A stretch of DNA of 64,000 bases from Alkalihalobacillus pseudalcaliphilus (GTDB taxonomy: Bacteria > Bacillota > Bacilli > Bacillales > Bacillaceae_D). The DNA is taken from the NCBI RefSeq assembly GCF_028610675.1, contig NZ_JAQQWS010000007.1, forward strand, positions 133,461 through 197,460. The letters run 5' to 3'. The position numbers and the translations under genes were made by a program. This document shows positions 1 through 9,107 of this stretch, piece by piece (position 1 is the stretch's first letter; each line of letters begins with the position of its first letter). The notes below the pieces were generated by a model. That model was not told where the DNA came from and ran no database searches. It worked only from the letters and a program-made list of their open reading frames with translations.

Positions 1-50
1 ATGATAAACGGCTTTTGCTTAAAACGTACTTTCCAGTTAATTCCGCCCAT
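1..50 (-). CDS. Holin, phi LC3-like family, N-terminal part (cut by window edge)
   Basis: Only the first 16 codons are in the window. They follow a strong AGGAGG site and begin MGGINWKVRFKQKP, the typical opening of phi LC3-type phage holins (INWKVR). These small membrane proteins release the endolysin at the end of infection. The gene directly follows the amidase in the direction of transcription, the usual holin/endolysin pairing. The call rests on this short N-terminus and the context. Confidence 0.6.
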   Translation of the reverse strand, partial: MGGINWKVRFKQKPFI

Positions 51-61
51 GTTACGTCCTC

Positions 62-1033
62 CTATCGTAGTAGTTGATTTACGCGCCTCTGTACGGCTGC
101 CGCGTCATAGCCCGCCGCTTTTAACTTCGCCGACCTTTGCGGATTATTGCCCCATTTGCCGGCGATAACCTCGCGTGCAATTTGGTCGACGGACTTGCGG
201 ACGGGCGCGGGCTTGGCAGAGCTACTTGCGCCCAAGATGCGGTTGACTTCGGCTTGGACGGCTGAAGCGTTATGCCCCGCGTTAGTCAATCGTTGCGTGC
301 GTTGCTGACCGTTGCCCCACTTTCCGTCGATGACTTCGCGTGCAAGTTGTGCGACGGTTTTCGGTTTAGCCGCGCCTAACTTTTCGTTGACGAGCGCTTG
401 TACTGCCGCGAATTGTGCGCCGAGTGCCTTGCGTCTAGCTTCGCCTGTTCCGTGTTTGCCCGCGATAACTTCGTCAGCGAGTTGCTCGATGGACTTCGGT
501 GCGGGCGGGGCTGGCGGCTTAGGTTCGGCGGTTTGCGTTGGGGCTGGGGATGCGGGCTTCTCAACTCCGACCACTTCCCCCTTAAACTCGTCCCATACGC
601 GTAATAAATTCGTCGGACAGTTTTTTCCGCTCCAATGACGGTGGGGCACGACGTTACCCGCGGCAATGCCGAGGTCTTTCATGAGCTTGCGAATTAATTT
701 AATCGCGTTAGCCCGCGCCTTCGCGAAATCTCCGTCGGCATTTACGCAGATTTCAATACCGATTGATTGACGATTGCCTACCCCGTTTCCGCCGTCGCCT
801 GCGTGCCAGCCCGACTCATTAAGCGGCAAATGCTGATAAACGTCGTCGCCGTCGTCTACCGTATAATGCCATGAGGCGGAGGTCGTCGGATTCTTAACGT
901 AACGTGCGTGCATTTCCGCGTTTGCTCCTAAGCGAGTATTAGCCGTTTCGTGGACGGTGATAAAGCGGGCAGTCATCGAGTGCCCCGGTCTGTTTCCGTT
1001 TGATTTCGGGATAAAATCTTGAATAATATTCAT
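62..1033 (-). CDS. Endolysin: N-acetylmuramoyl-L-alanine amidase with three C-terminal wall-binding repeats
   Basis: This is the phage endolysin. The N-terminal ~150 residues are an Amidase_2 domain that cuts the bond between muramic acid and the stem peptide. Likely zinc and catalytic residues are visible in FITVHETAN, SWHYTVDD and PHRHWSGKNCP. A proline-rich linker follows, then three repeats of ~42 residues with the pattern LAREVIDGKWGNG...RVNQLL, typical of CW_7 (Cpl-7-like) wall-binding domains. It starts with ATG after GGGAGCG and lies between the two holin-type genes. There is no signal peptide, so release depends on a holin. Confidence 0.92.
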   Translation of the reverse strand: MNIIQDFIPKSNGNRPGHSMTARFITVHETANTRLGANAEMHARYVKNPTTSASWHYTVDDGDDVYQHLPLNESGWHAGDGGNGVGNRQSIGIEICVNADGDFAKARANAIKLIRKLMKDLGIAAGNVVPHRHWSGKNCPTNLLRVWDEFKGEVVGVEKPASPAPTQTAEPKPPAPPAPKSIEQLADEVIAGKHGTGEARRKALGAQFAAVQALVNEKLGAAKPKTVAQLAREVIDGKWGNGQQRTQRLTNAGHNASAVQAEVNRILGASSSAKPAPVRKSVDQIAREVIAGKWGNNPQRSAKLKAAGYDAAAVQRRVNQLLR

Positions 1034-1050
1034 AGTATCGCTCCCTTTCG

Positions 1051-1386
1051 TTAGTTAAAGTAAAATCGCGTGATAATCGGCACCAATGCGAGTACAATCG
1101 GCACCATAATTCCGACGAACCATTTGCGGTCCGCTTTCCGGTCTTTGACCGCCTGTTTTGCGTCGTCTTCCGCTTTCTTAATTTTCGATATAGCCTGATT
1201 CGCGAGCACTAACGCTTGGTCGGCTTTGTCCTCCGCCGCGTCCGCTTGGCGTGCGGTTTGGGCAGCCTCTTTACGCCATTCTTCGATAAGTTTCGTCTGA
1301 TGTTCGACCCCTTTCGTTACTTTTGCGAGTTCGACTTGCATCTCGCCGATTTTCTGCAAGAGATCGTAAATTGATGGCTCGGTCAA
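1051..1386 (-). CDS. XhlA-like holin accessory protein (hemolysin XhlA family)
   Basis: 111 residues: a long charged coiled coil (about residues 5-85) and one C-terminal membrane segment (FVGIMVPIVLALVPIITRF). This is the layout of XhlA-type proteins that act with a holin in host lysis. It starts with TTG after GGAGGAGCG. It lies just upstream of the amidase and just after a terminator, so the lysis genes may be partly uncoupled from the tail operon. Confidence 0.8.
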   Translation of the reverse strand: MTEPSIYDLLQKIGEMQVELAKVTKGVEHQTKLIEEWRKEAAQTARQADAAEDKADQALVLANQAISKIKKAEDDAKQAVKDRKADRKWFVGIMVPIVLALVPIITRFYFN

Positions 1387-1409
1387 TTACGCTCCTCCTT
1401 TCCGCGACA

Positions 1410-1439
1410 AAATAAAAAGCCCCGCTTAGTCCGCGAGAC
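1410..1439 (-). terminator. Rho-independent terminator before the lysis genes
   Basis: On the minus strand GTCTCGC-GGACTAA-GCGGGGC forms a 7-bp stem with two G-T pairs, followed directly by TTTTTATTTT. It lies between the small lipoprotein and the XhlA-like gene and would attenuate late transcription before lysis. Confidence 0.7.
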
Positions 1440-1464
1440 TTTTCGTTTATATAAAAATTTTACG

Positions 1465-1596
1465 TTATTTTGCGTTAGATTCCGTTGGTAAAGGTCCTAT
1501 AAAATCATAATCACCCGGTAGTGGAATTGACTCTTCACTTGAGCACCCCATTAAAACTGATAAAAATAATATACCTCCGATAAATATTTTTTTCAT
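1465..1596 (-). CDS. Small lipoprotein (43 aa)
   Basis: A strong AGGAGGGG site precedes an ATG. The protein begins MKKIFIGGILFLSVLMGCSS, a short signal peptide ending in a lipobox (LMGC), so the cysteine would be lipidated and the protein anchored outside the membrane. The remaining 25 residues are proline-rich and acidic. Phage lipoproteins of this kind often block superinfection, but here that is only inference from type and location between tail and lysis genes. Confidence 0.75.
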   Translation of the reverse strand: MKKIFIGGILFLSVLMGCSSEESIPLPGDYDFIGPLPTESNAK

Positions 1597-1632
1597 ATGA
1601 ACCCCTCCTAGTTATGGTTTGTTAATCCTATT

Positions 1633-1824
1633 CTATTCAGATATTTGAGATTCGTCAAGCGGAATTATTCTCTTTATATCGATTCGAGATAAGATTAAGT
1701 CACCTATTACTATAGTTATACGATCGGGGTCGTTAATGGTTTCATTTATTTTTTCGGAATCGTAATTTTCTACTTCTGTTACGTAAGTTTCGTTGTCTTG
1801 CGTTATAACACTTAATTTTAGCAT
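1633..1824 (-). CDS. Small phage protein of unknown function, downstream of the tail fibre gene
   Basis: 63 residues starting MLKLSVITQDNETYV after GGAGG. Its ATG overlaps the last base of the tail-lysin gene, so translation is coupled. It is rich in Ile and Asp with no visible motif. Position suggests a tail accessory protein, like the small XkdX-type proteins found there in other phages, but the sequence does not show that motif. Confidence 0.65.
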   Translation of the reverse strand: MLKLSVITQDNETYVTEVENYDSEKINETINDPDRITIVIGDLILSRIDIKRIIPLDESQISE

Positions 1825-3869
1825 TAATACGTTCCTCCTATTCGACTTTGAATGAAATACCTTGCATCTATCTGCGCGTTTATACGTGCAAGACCGTTCG
1901 GACGAATTGTAACCTCATGACGTGTTCCTCTTGTGACTTTACCGCTACTATCTTTCGCGAGGTAAGGAATTAGATTAAGTTTATCTGCCCTAAGCTCTGT
2001 GTGTGGGACTAGATTTCCGTCAACTCGGATTTCTAACGCGGTAGGCATTGAATTTAGCGTATAAATACCGTGCTCGATTTCGTGGGTGTGATTAGGTAAT
2101 GTAATTTGATGTGTGTGCGACGGTATATCAATTTCGTGAGTGTGCGCGGGTATAACCACATTATGGCTGTGATTCGGTATCGTCACATTATGGGTATGGT
2201 TTGGTACCGTAAAATCGTGCGAATGCGAAGGTACCGTAAAGTTATGCGAATGAGTAGGAACCGCCACAGAATGCGTGTGATTTCCGGAACTCCCCCACGT
2301 TTCGAGAACTTGATTCGCCGCTTCCAACCGCACCAAAGAACCGTTGGAAGCTTCGTACATATTTAGCGGCGGAGGACCTGAAACATCGTTATTACGCACA
2401 AACATAGTATGCTTATGATCTCCGCCCGCAGCACTAGTCTGCGTGCTACCTCCGCCATTTGACGTACTAGTAGATGTGCCGCCGCCGCTCGAAGTCGACG
2501 TACTAGTGCCGCCGCCGCTTGAACTACTCGCAGTTGTACCTCCTCCGCTCGTACTCGTTTGCGTTGAGCCGCCGCCACTTGACGTTGACTTAACGACAGC
2601 ACCGCCTGCGGACGTAGACGATACGACCGCGCCTCCGCCTTCGATTGCCCGGCTATATGCGCGAAAATTAGACGTCTCTAGCGTTAGGTCAAGCGTATTT
2701 ACGTTAATTAAGTCCTCGTCCAAGTAAAAACGAATAACCGCGGGGTGCTGGGCGTCGCAGTTATCTTGATATGGATACGAGTCGACGTTAGTTGACCCTT
2801 GCGAATAGGTGTCGTTAATTTGTTGTCGTCGCTCTAAGTCCGTTTGGCTGACGGCTAAATTGTCGCGCTTGTTGCCGATTTCAAGCGATACTGCCCACGG
2901 TTGTTCGCCAACGTCCGACTTTGCGTACTTCATTACGCGCACATCAACCACGCCTATGTCAGCGTCATGTATGCGGACTAGTTTGCCGACGTCGTACCGG
3001 CTATAGTCGCCGAGCAATTTCAATTCGACGAGGTCGAGCGTATATGACCGCAGCGGTCGCTTTAATTCTTCGAGCTTTATTTTTGCCGCGGAAAACAAAG
3101 AGTCGACATCCTCATAGCGGCGGTCGACCCAAATATAATTGATTACGCCATAGTCCGCCACCGTGTCCGCTTGAATGTACGGAAGCCCGGTCGGGTTTAC
3201 AGCGCGAATATTTAGTTGATTGACGCCCTCGCCGTAGCCGAGCGGATAAATTCGTGTGGCGACGGGCAGCGGGTCCTCTTCCTTCGTAATGCCGACGATG
3301 TTTTTGCCCCAACGCGCCTCGCCGGAAATTTCGTCGGTCGCCGCTTTTAAGTGGAGAACCCACGGAAAGACCGTAGTGTCCCACGTCCATTGATACGCGA
3401 CATCAAACGGTCGAGGCACGCTTAAAAGGACGGATAACACCGTTTCGTGTTCCGCCCCGTAATGGAAGTAACGCGTGAAGTCGCAGTCGCCGAGTATCCA
3501 GCGCGTGGATTCTTGATACGCGAGTACATCGGTAAGGACTGCGCGCGTCGTATAATTTGACCGCTGAAAATAGCCGAAAATTACGTCGTCAATAAGAGTC
3601 GCGAGTACATGTTCGCAGTTATACGTGATGGTTTCGGTCGATTCCGACTTTTCCGTTGCTTTCGGCATAATGCGGTAGAGGTCGACGCGTTCGCCGTTAT
3701 CGTATAGTTCGACGAAATTAAATGGCGTGCATAGCGCGTTCTTTGGGTCGTCGAGTGGTAGCGTGAAGGTTGCCGAGCCTAGTCCGTTTAGTTCGATGGT
3801 GTAACCGACGTTGAAGGCGTTGGTTAGGCGTCCTAGGGGCGTCATATTGCGTGAGTACACCTTAATCAT
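1824..3869 (-). CDS. Tail-associated lysin/tail spike protein (phage minor structural protein) with HxH repeat tip
   Basis: 681 residues from MIKVYSRNMTPLGRL, a typical start for the Tal-type minor structural proteins below the distal tail protein. The chosen ATG overlaps the end of the preceding gene by 8 bp; an upstream ATG at 3914 would overlap far more. Residues ~1-380 form the conserved tail-hub region. Next come seven decapeptides rich in GGG and Ser/Thr, then eight 9-residue HxH units (HTHNVTIPN type), then a short C-terminal domain. The HxH array resembles the metal-binding needle of T4 long tail fibre tips. The protein probably forms the tail tip and contacts the cell. Confidence 0.85.
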   Translation of the reverse strand: MIKVYSRNMTPLGRLTNAFNVGYTIELNGLGSATFTLPLDDPKNALCTPFNFVELYDNGERVDLYRIMPKATEKSESTETITYNCEHVLATLIDDVIFGYFQRSNYTTRAVLTDVLAYQESTRWILGDCDFTRYFHYGAEHETVLSVLLSVPRPFDVAYQWTWDTTVFPWVLHLKAATDEISGEARWGKNIVGITKEEDPLPVATRIYPLGYGEGVNQLNIRAVNPTGLPYIQADTVADYGVINYIWVDRRYEDVDSLFSAAKIKLEELKRPLRSYTLDLVELKLLGDYSRYDVGKLVRIHDADIGVVDVRVMKYAKSDVGEQPWAVSLEIGNKRDNLAVSQTDLERRQQINDTYSQGSTNVDSYPYQDNCDAQHPAVIRFYLDEDLINVNTLDLTLETSNFRAYSRAIEGGGAVVSSTSAGGAVVKSTSSGGGSTQTSTSGGGTTASSSSGGGTSTSTSSGGGTSTSTSNGGGSTQTSAAGGDHKHTMFVRNNDVSGPPPLNMYEASNGSLVRLEAANQVLETWGSSGNHTHSVAVPTHSHNFTVPSHSHDFTVPNHTHNVTIPNHSHNVVIPAHTHEIDIPSHTHQITLPNHTHEIEHGIYTLNSMPTALEIRVDGNLVPHTELRADKLNLIPYLAKDSSGKVTRGTRHEVTIRPNGLARINAQIDARYFIQSRIGGTY
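2068..2279 (-). repeat. Eight-fold 27-bp coding repeat (HxH units) in the tail tip gene
   Basis: Eight consecutive units encode H(T/S)H-x-hydrophobic-x-hydrophobic-P-x. They vary in synonymous and non-synonymous positions, so the array is old and selected for the HxH pattern rather than newly expanded. Confidence 0.85.
2427..2638 (-). repeat. Seven-fold 30-bp coding repeat (Gly-Gly-Gly-Ser/Thr decapeptides)
   Basis: Units such as GGGSTQTSTS, GGGTTASSSS and GGGTSTSTSS, the first two degenerate (GGAVVSSTSA type). They make a flexible linker between the hub domain and the HxH needle. Tandem DNA repeats of this type can change copy number. Confidence 0.8.
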
Positions 3870-5679
3870 TTGACATATTCTCGGTTCCGTACTGATAACT
3901 TCGGTCTGATCCATCGCCTAACCTAGTTGCATGTACTTCTTTATCGTCTAAGTTAATAGTAATTACATCCATCGCCCCATTAGTAGATAACTGACACATC
4001 GTAGTGTTAAAGAATGGGATACCTAAATCGTTAGGCTTAGAAAAAAAATCTCTATGTGTATGTCCATAGAATATTCCGATTATGTCATGGGACCTATCAA
4101 ATGTCACTTCTACCGACACCTCCCAATCCTCCGCATTCGAGTGGTAGGAGTAATTAGACCCCTCCTTAAACGCCTTCAAAATGCCCTCAATCGACTCACT
4201 ATTTTTAGGAACTCCTTGCCATGTTTGTAATACACTTTTCCTAGTTCCTATATGAGTGAATATCAGTAGTTGATAATCTTCTTTACCTTGTAAATCTAAT
4301 GCATTATTAACTAACCAATTAATCTGACTTTGACTATAACCTAGCCCGTTTGTGTTCCCTGAATATTTTAAGGTTCCATCATCTAGGGGTATATACGGGT
4401 AATCACAGGCATCCAAGAAAATGGCTCGTACCTTTTGGTCTGTAAAGTCTCTGTAAAAATACCTAGATAGAGGATTATTTAGATCTAAACATACCTCGTG
4501 TTCGAAATTTTTAATAACAAAGTTAGCCCATTCCCGCCTAGTAACCGTTAGATGTGCTTGGTTGTTATTGTTGATCGAATAAGAGTTATCATCATGATTA
4601 CCATTCACTAGATAAACAGGGACATAGCTTCCCATAGACTTCATACTTTCCATAAAATTCCTTAAAGCTTCATCTTTATCCGAGTAATAGCCGCTATGCA
4701 AATCCCCCCCATGTACAACAAAATCAATTTTACCGTACGACGTCATTTGCGATAAACTTTGGAAGTTATCGTTCATTACCCTATAGGAGTTCCCCCAATC
4801 TCCATGCGTGTCTGTCAAAAAAACAAAACTAATATTTCTACCTGGGGACCGCGTCTTTGTAGCTCTAAACAAAACACTAGACGCATCATCAATTTTTGTT
4901 TCAATATCCACATCAAAAAATGGAGAGTTTAAACGTACTCCGTCATTTATTTCGCGAATAGTAACCAATGCTATCCGACTATTACCTATAGGCCCATATG
5001 CGCTTGTAAACAAAAAATCTTGTGTTCTAGTGTCAAACACTAACCTTGAATGAGTCTGCGTACGAGTATTAATTATTGTTAGATTGTCGGGGATAGTATA
5101 AAAAGAATTTCCGTAAATTATCCTAGATGTTCCATCGCTATTAAAGCTAAATACTTTACTATCAGGGTTATATGTGGGCTTCTTTAGGTTAGACGGAGGT
5201 AAGTATCCTAAATTTGAAGCGTTCGCGGTTAGTTTGTCTGAATGTATAGAGTTGTTAAAAATCTGCTGCTCCCCTCTAAGAGTTATCTCAAATAAATCTG
5301 AGTAAGCTCTAGTACCTCCTGCGGACGATGACCTAACCATCGCTAGGGTTAATTCATCTAAACTGGTAGGAGAATATGAATAAATAAAATAAAATTGTTT
5401 TGTTGATGTGTTGAATAGTAATTTCGCATGGGATCCTTCGGTTTCATTTATAACTCTTGTATTGGCAGGAACCTCGTACCATTCATCCTCCCAAATTATT
5501 CTAGCTGTGCCATCCCCTTTAAAGTCGAAAATACCTGTAACTCCGTCATAGTCAGGAATTTCGGTATTATATGGGAGTGAATAGTATACTAAGGACCTTT
5601 TAATATTATCAATAGTCTGGTTTACTTTTATTCTCCCAGTGTTTAAAGAGTCGTTGGAGTTAATATGTGAGACAGCCAT
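3862..5679 (-). CDS. Tail-region protein with C-terminal calcineurin-like metallophosphoesterase domain
   Basis: 605 residues from the ATG (MAVSHINSND) after AGGAGG; the in-frame TTG two codons upstream overlaps that site. The N-terminus resembles phage structural proteins. Residues ~45-240 hold two copies of one module, each with a DGT(A/S)RII motif. The C-terminal half is a metallophosphoesterase: FLTDTHGD (DxH), VVHGGDLH (GGD), LVNGNHDD (GNHD), IFTHIG and FYGHTHRD (GHTH), so all metal ligands seem present. It lies between Dit and the tail lysin, an unusual place for an enzyme. It may cleave teichoic acid or another phosphodiester on the cell surface (inference). The gene is clearly AT-richer than its neighbours, which suggests separate acquisition. 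Confidence 0.85.
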   Translation of the reverse strand: MAVSHINSNDSLNTGRIKVNQTIDNIKRSLVYYSLPYNTEIPDYDGVTGIFDFKGDGTARIIWEDEWYEVPANTRVINETEGSHAKLLFNTSTKQFYFIYSYSPTSLDELTLAMVRSSSAGGTRAYSDLFEITLRGEQQIFNNSIHSDKLTANASNLGYLPPSNLKKPTYNPDSKVFSFNSDGTSRIIYGNSFYTIPDNLTIINTRTQTHSRLVFDTRTQDFLFTSAYGPIGNSRIALVTIREINDGVRLNSPFFDVDIETKIDDASSVLFRATKTRSPGRNISFVFLTDTHGDWGNSYRVMNDNFQSLSQMTSYGKIDFVVHGGDLHSGYYSDKDEALRNFMESMKSMGSYVPVYLVNGNHDDNSYSINNNNQAHLTVTRREWANFVIKNFEHEVCLDLNNPLSRYFYRDFTDQKVRAIFLDACDYPYIPLDDGTLKYSGNTNGLGYSQSQINWLVNNALDLQGKEDYQLLIFTHIGTRKSVLQTWQGVPKNSESIEGILKAFKEGSNYSYHSNAEDWEVSVEVTFDRSHDIIGIFYGHTHRDFFSKPNDLGIPFFNTTMCQLSTNGAMDVITINLDDKEVHATRLGDGSDRSYQYGTENMSND

Positions 5680-5689
5680 CGTCAACCTC

Positions 5690-6508
5690 CTATAAGAAAA
5701 TATCTCGAGCTTTGACTATAAAGTCAAAATTCAGTCCTGAACCTGCTATTGACAGGACGTTATTACCCGGCAATAGCTCGATAAAATCACCGTTTAATGC
5801 GTCGAACCTAGCCACTCCGTTTCTCGTCACTGTTTCCGATTCACAGTCCACGATCCATGTCGCCCCTCCAAGCGAAGCCAACGTGAACGCCCGACCATTC
5901 GCGGCTACCCTTACGTTTGTGCCCGCACCACTTAACGTAATGACCGGCTTAACCGCCTGTCCGCTTATGGTCACGGATTGTGTAGTAGGAGCGACCACAC
6001 GAACAACTCCGCCTCCGCTTTCGTGTCCGAGCAGGTAATTCCAGTCAAACGTAATAATTTCGCTTCCCCACGTAATCTCGTCCGCAGAAACTACGGAATA
6101 AGCGTGCGGGTCCGACGCGGTCAACGGTACTTTAATAATCGCGAGGTTAGCAACGCGTTCCACCGTTAGTGCCCCGCTTAAACGCACGTTAAAGTAGCGG
6201 TCAACTGCGTCGCCGAATCGAAGCTTGCGCGTTTTAGGACGCCCTTGCGCGTCGAGTAGTTCCGCCTTTAACTCGTCAAGTTTTCGATTAATGTCCGCAT
6301 AAGTCGGCTGGCGTTCGAGCACGGCGTCGAGCATAAATTCCCGCGCACCAAAATAGGCGCCAAAGTCGTAATGACCGTGACGCCCCGGCACTGTGACCGT
6401 TCGGTTACGCAATTCCGGCAAGCCCGGCTCCTCGGACGAAAGGCGGAAGCGCCAGCCGCGGTCTTGTAGTCGCGTGTCGTCTAAAAATACGTCTGCCTCA
6501 TTAGCCAT
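5690..6508 (-). CDS. Distal tail protein (Dit)
   Basis: 272 residues of the siphovirus Dit family. The N-terminal domain (GRHGHYDFGAYFGAREF) builds the hexameric ring at the tail end that joins tube and tip; the C-terminal part is a galectin-like beta domain. It follows the tape measure gene with an 8-bp overlap, the conserved TMP-Dit-Tal order, except that a phosphoesterase gene is inserted before Tal. Confidence 0.88.
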   Translation of the reverse strand: MANEADVFLDDTRLQDRGWRFRLSSEEPGLPELRNRTVTVPGRHGHYDFGAYFGAREFMLDAVLERQPTYADINRKLDELKAELLDAQGRPKTRKLRFGDAVDRYFNVRLSGALTVERVANLAIIKVPLTASDPHAYSVVSADEITWGSEIITFDWNYLLGHESGGGVVRVVAPTTQSVTISGQAVKPVITLSGAGTNVRVAANGRAFTLASLGGATWIVDCESETVTRNGVARFDALNGDFIELLPGNNVLSIAGSGLNFDFIVKARDIFL

Positions 6509-8789
6509 AGCGTAATCCCGCCCCTCTCGCTACATTGCGTTGATCTTTTTGTAATTCGCGGCTGACCGTGTCTTTTACCGCGGCGCCGACTAGTTTGCCG
6601 TCGATATATACGTCTTGACCCGCTTCCATTGCGTTGGCTATGCGTGCTAAATACGGTACAGCGGTGTCGTCACGGTGATTAACGTCCAGCGACGAGCTTA
6701 ACTTCGACGACGACGTTAGCGACGGCGATAATTCCGCCGACGTGACCGGTACAATGGCGGCTTGCGCTAGTTTAGCGGCAGATTTGCCTACAGACCCGAC
6801 CATATCATCCATACCCATCGCCAAGCCTTCGCCTGTCCATTTACCGATTTTTTTCATTAGTCGCGAAGGTGAGTGCGTATCAAGCGTACCGGTAATTGCT
6901 CCAATAACGTTGTTTGCGATCCCTTTCGCCGTTTCCCAAACAGCCGAAGCCATCTCGCCTATTCCGTTTATCAGCCCTTGTATAATATCCTTACCGATTT
7001 GGAATAAGTCGACGCCTTCGAAAAAACCGACGATGTTATCCCAAATATTAGTAACGATGCCCCATATCGCATCCCAAGCACTCTCCCAATCGCCTTTTAT
7101 GACCGACATTACAAAGTCGATGATGCCCGCCACAACGTCAATCGCGGTCGATATGATCGTTTTAATTAAGTTCCACGCTACCTCTACAATCCCGGAAATG
7201 ACTGGCCAAATTACTTCGAATAGCCCCTTAATAAATCCGAGTGCCCCGCCGATTACTGCCTTAACTACCCCCAATACAGCTTCAATAGCCGTCTTGATGC
7301 TATTCCACGCAGTAGACGCCGACTCTAAAATTGCCTCGCCGTGTTTCGCCCAAAACTGTTGGATGTGTCCGAAAACTTGCTGAATAATACCGCTAATAAA
7401 GCCGACCACTTCTTCAATTACGGTTAGAATCGTTTCCCAAACAGCCTTTGCCGCGTTGATAATCGTCTCGCCGTGTTCTTCCCACAGACCGCGGACAAAG
7501 TCAAGCGCAATTCCGATTACCTCTAAGAGCAAACCGAACGCTATTTGTGCCGCATCAACAATAGCCTGCCACGCCACATTAACCATGTCGCGGAACCATT
7601 CGACGTTGTTATACGCGTATATAAGCCCGCCGACAACCGCCGCAATAGCCCCGACAATCAGCCAAACTTTAGCGGTAGCAATGCCAAAGACCGCCCCTAA
7701 CGCCTTAACTCCGTTAGATATTAATTTGATAACCGGTGCGAAAATGCTAAATGCTGATATAAGTTTGCCCATGATCATTAGTATCGGACCGAACGCAACG
7801 GCACCGACCACGATATTTGCGAGTAATTGCTGCGTAGATTCATTTAAGCCGACAAACCAATTTACCGCACCCATGACGATATCTACGACGTTTTTAATAG
7901 CCCCTGCGATTGCCTTTGCCGCAGGAACGAAAGCCTCCGCTGTATTGTCGAACGCGTCCGTAATCCCTTCGAGCGTGGTTTTAAGTCCGTCAAATGCGCC
8001 CGAATCCTTCCAAACGGTTTCGCCCGCACGCGCCATCGCCGCTTTCATATTCGCCCATTTACCGGCAAGCGTTTGACCTTCCGCGTCAATCATTCCGCCC
8101 ATTGCTACCGTTTCGCCGGCGATTCCTTTTGAACCGTTCAATACGCCTTCGGAGATAATATTCATGATTTCCTCTACGTCGTATGCGCCACTCGATAAAA
8201 AATCTCGTGTTTCTGCTCGCGTCTTTCCTAACGCGTTACCGACAATAAGTGGTACATCAACAAAAGCTGATGCAAATTGATTAATTAACGTACCGTCCAT
8301 CCGACCCATTGCGAGCGCCGATTGTTGTAAACGCGTTAAACGTTGTACTAACTCCGTATCACCTTTCATAGACGCTAAGTTCATATTCGCGAGTATCGCC
8401 ATTTGTGCAGTCGCGTCCTCAACGCCAGTTGATTTCAACTGCGCGAACGGGTCAGCAATTTCATTTAATCCGTACCGCGTTCCTTTAACGATTTCAAGTA
8501 CGCTTTCCATCGCTTTTTCTGCGTCCGTGGCGGAATCGTAAATGGTGTCAAACATAATCGCGACTCGCTCACCTTCCATTAAACGCTTAAGTCCCAGCGT
8601 GCCGACCGCTGCGCCTAGTGCTGTGATCGGGGCAGTTGCTTTCGTAGCTTTTGATCCGAGATTGTACATAGAGTCTCCGACATTTTTTATCTGACTACTT
8701 AATCCTTGTGATTCCTTAACGACCTGCCCCATCTTACGCGTAAAATCCGATATGTCAGCGCCAACCCTCACGAGTATGTCGTTAATCAT
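6501..8789 (-). CDS. Tail tape measure protein
   Basis: 762 residues from MINDILVRVGADISDF, chosen because AAGGAGG lies just upstream and the ATG overlaps the T-gene stop (ATGATTAA). The N-terminal coiled region (TRKMGQVVKESQGL) is typical of tape measure proteins. A long hydrophobic, helical middle follows (WFVGLNESTQQLLANIVV and many IxxAxxxVW repeats). The C-terminus is a short ordered domain containing LDTHSPSRLM. It sets tail length and may enter the membrane during DNA injection. Confidence 0.93.
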   Translation of the reverse strand: MINDILVRVGADISDFTRKMGQVVKESQGLSSQIKNVGDSMYNLGSKATKATAPITALGAAVGTLGLKRLMEGERVAIMFDTIYDSATDAEKAMESVLEIVKGTRYGLNEIADPFAQLKSTGVEDATAQMAILANMNLASMKGDTELVQRLTRLQQSALAMGRMDGTLINQFASAFVDVPLIVGNALGKTRAETRDFLSSGAYDVEEIMNIISEGVLNGSKGIAGETVAMGGMIDAEGQTLAGKWANMKAAMARAGETVWKDSGAFDGLKTTLEGITDAFDNTAEAFVPAAKAIAGAIKNVVDIVMGAVNWFVGLNESTQQLLANIVVGAVAFGPILMIMGKLISAFSIFAPVIKLISNGVKALGAVFGIATAKVWLIVGAIAAVVGGLIYAYNNVEWFRDMVNVAWQAIVDAAQIAFGLLLEVIGIALDFVRGLWEEHGETIINAAKAVWETILTVIEEVVGFISGIIQQVFGHIQQFWAKHGEAILESASTAWNSIKTAIEAVLGVVKAVIGGALGFIKGLFEVIWPVISGIVEVAWNLIKTIISTAIDVVAGIIDFVMSVIKGDWESAWDAIWGIVTNIWDNIVGFFEGVDLFQIGKDIIQGLINGIGEMASAVWETAKGIANNVIGAITGTLDTHSPSRLMKKIGKWTGEGLAMGMDDMVGSVGKSAAKLAQAAIVPVTSAELSPSLTSSSKLSSSLDVNHRDDTAVPYLARIANAMEAGQDVYIDGKLVGAAVKDTVSRELQKDQRNVARGAGLRYG

Positions 8790-9081
8790 ACGCTTCCTCC
8801 TTTCCGTTAAAGTTAAATTGCGAAAGCCAGTCGGCATTGTTACGCGACTCTTCGGCTTTGTTTCCGAGTTCCGCTTCGATGTCCGGATGTGTATATAAGT
8901 CGGTGGGCTTTGGCTGTTTTTCACGGTCAGCTTTTGTAAGCCATATAATGTACGTGGCTGTTTCGTGCCTTTCGTCTTGCTTCCGTTTCTCTTGCGCCTT
9001 GATTAGCAATGTAAACTCTCGCGGAGTCATATCGTAAATCTTGTCAGGCGTAAGCTTTAGGTACCGCCACCCCGCAAACAA
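8782..9081 (-). CDS. Tail assembly chaperone, T-type extension (probably made by -1 frameshift from the G gene)
   Basis: 99 residues from a TTG with no good ribosome site. The same frame is open without a stop back to position 9189, where it meets a T-TTT-TTC slippery heptamer inside the preceding gene. By analogy with lambda G/GT, a -1 slip there would give a fusion of about 232 residues (97 from G plus 135). Chaperones of this kind hold the tape measure during tail assembly. The start given here is nominal. Confidence 0.75.
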   Translation of the reverse strand: MFAGWRYLKLTPDKIYDMTPREFTLLIKAQEKRKQDERHETATYIIWLTKADREKQPKPTDLYTHPDIEAELGNKAEESRNNADWLSQFNFNGKEEAYD

Positions 9082-9107
9082 CGCTTGCTCTACCGACGTT
9101 AATTCGC

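Noticed and set aside
2068..2638. Regular short repeats that could suggest a CRISPR array
   Set aside because: The repeats are in a coding frame, have no unique spacers of constant size and encode HxH and GGG units.
2443..2727. Proline-rich plus-strand open frame
   Set aside because: It is the reverse reading of the GGG/Ser-Thr repeat in the tail tip gene.
6742..8076. Two long plus-strand open frames opposite the tape measure gene
   Set aside because: They mirror the codon pattern of the helical, alanine-rich tape measure protein, have no ribosome sites and show no protein-like features.
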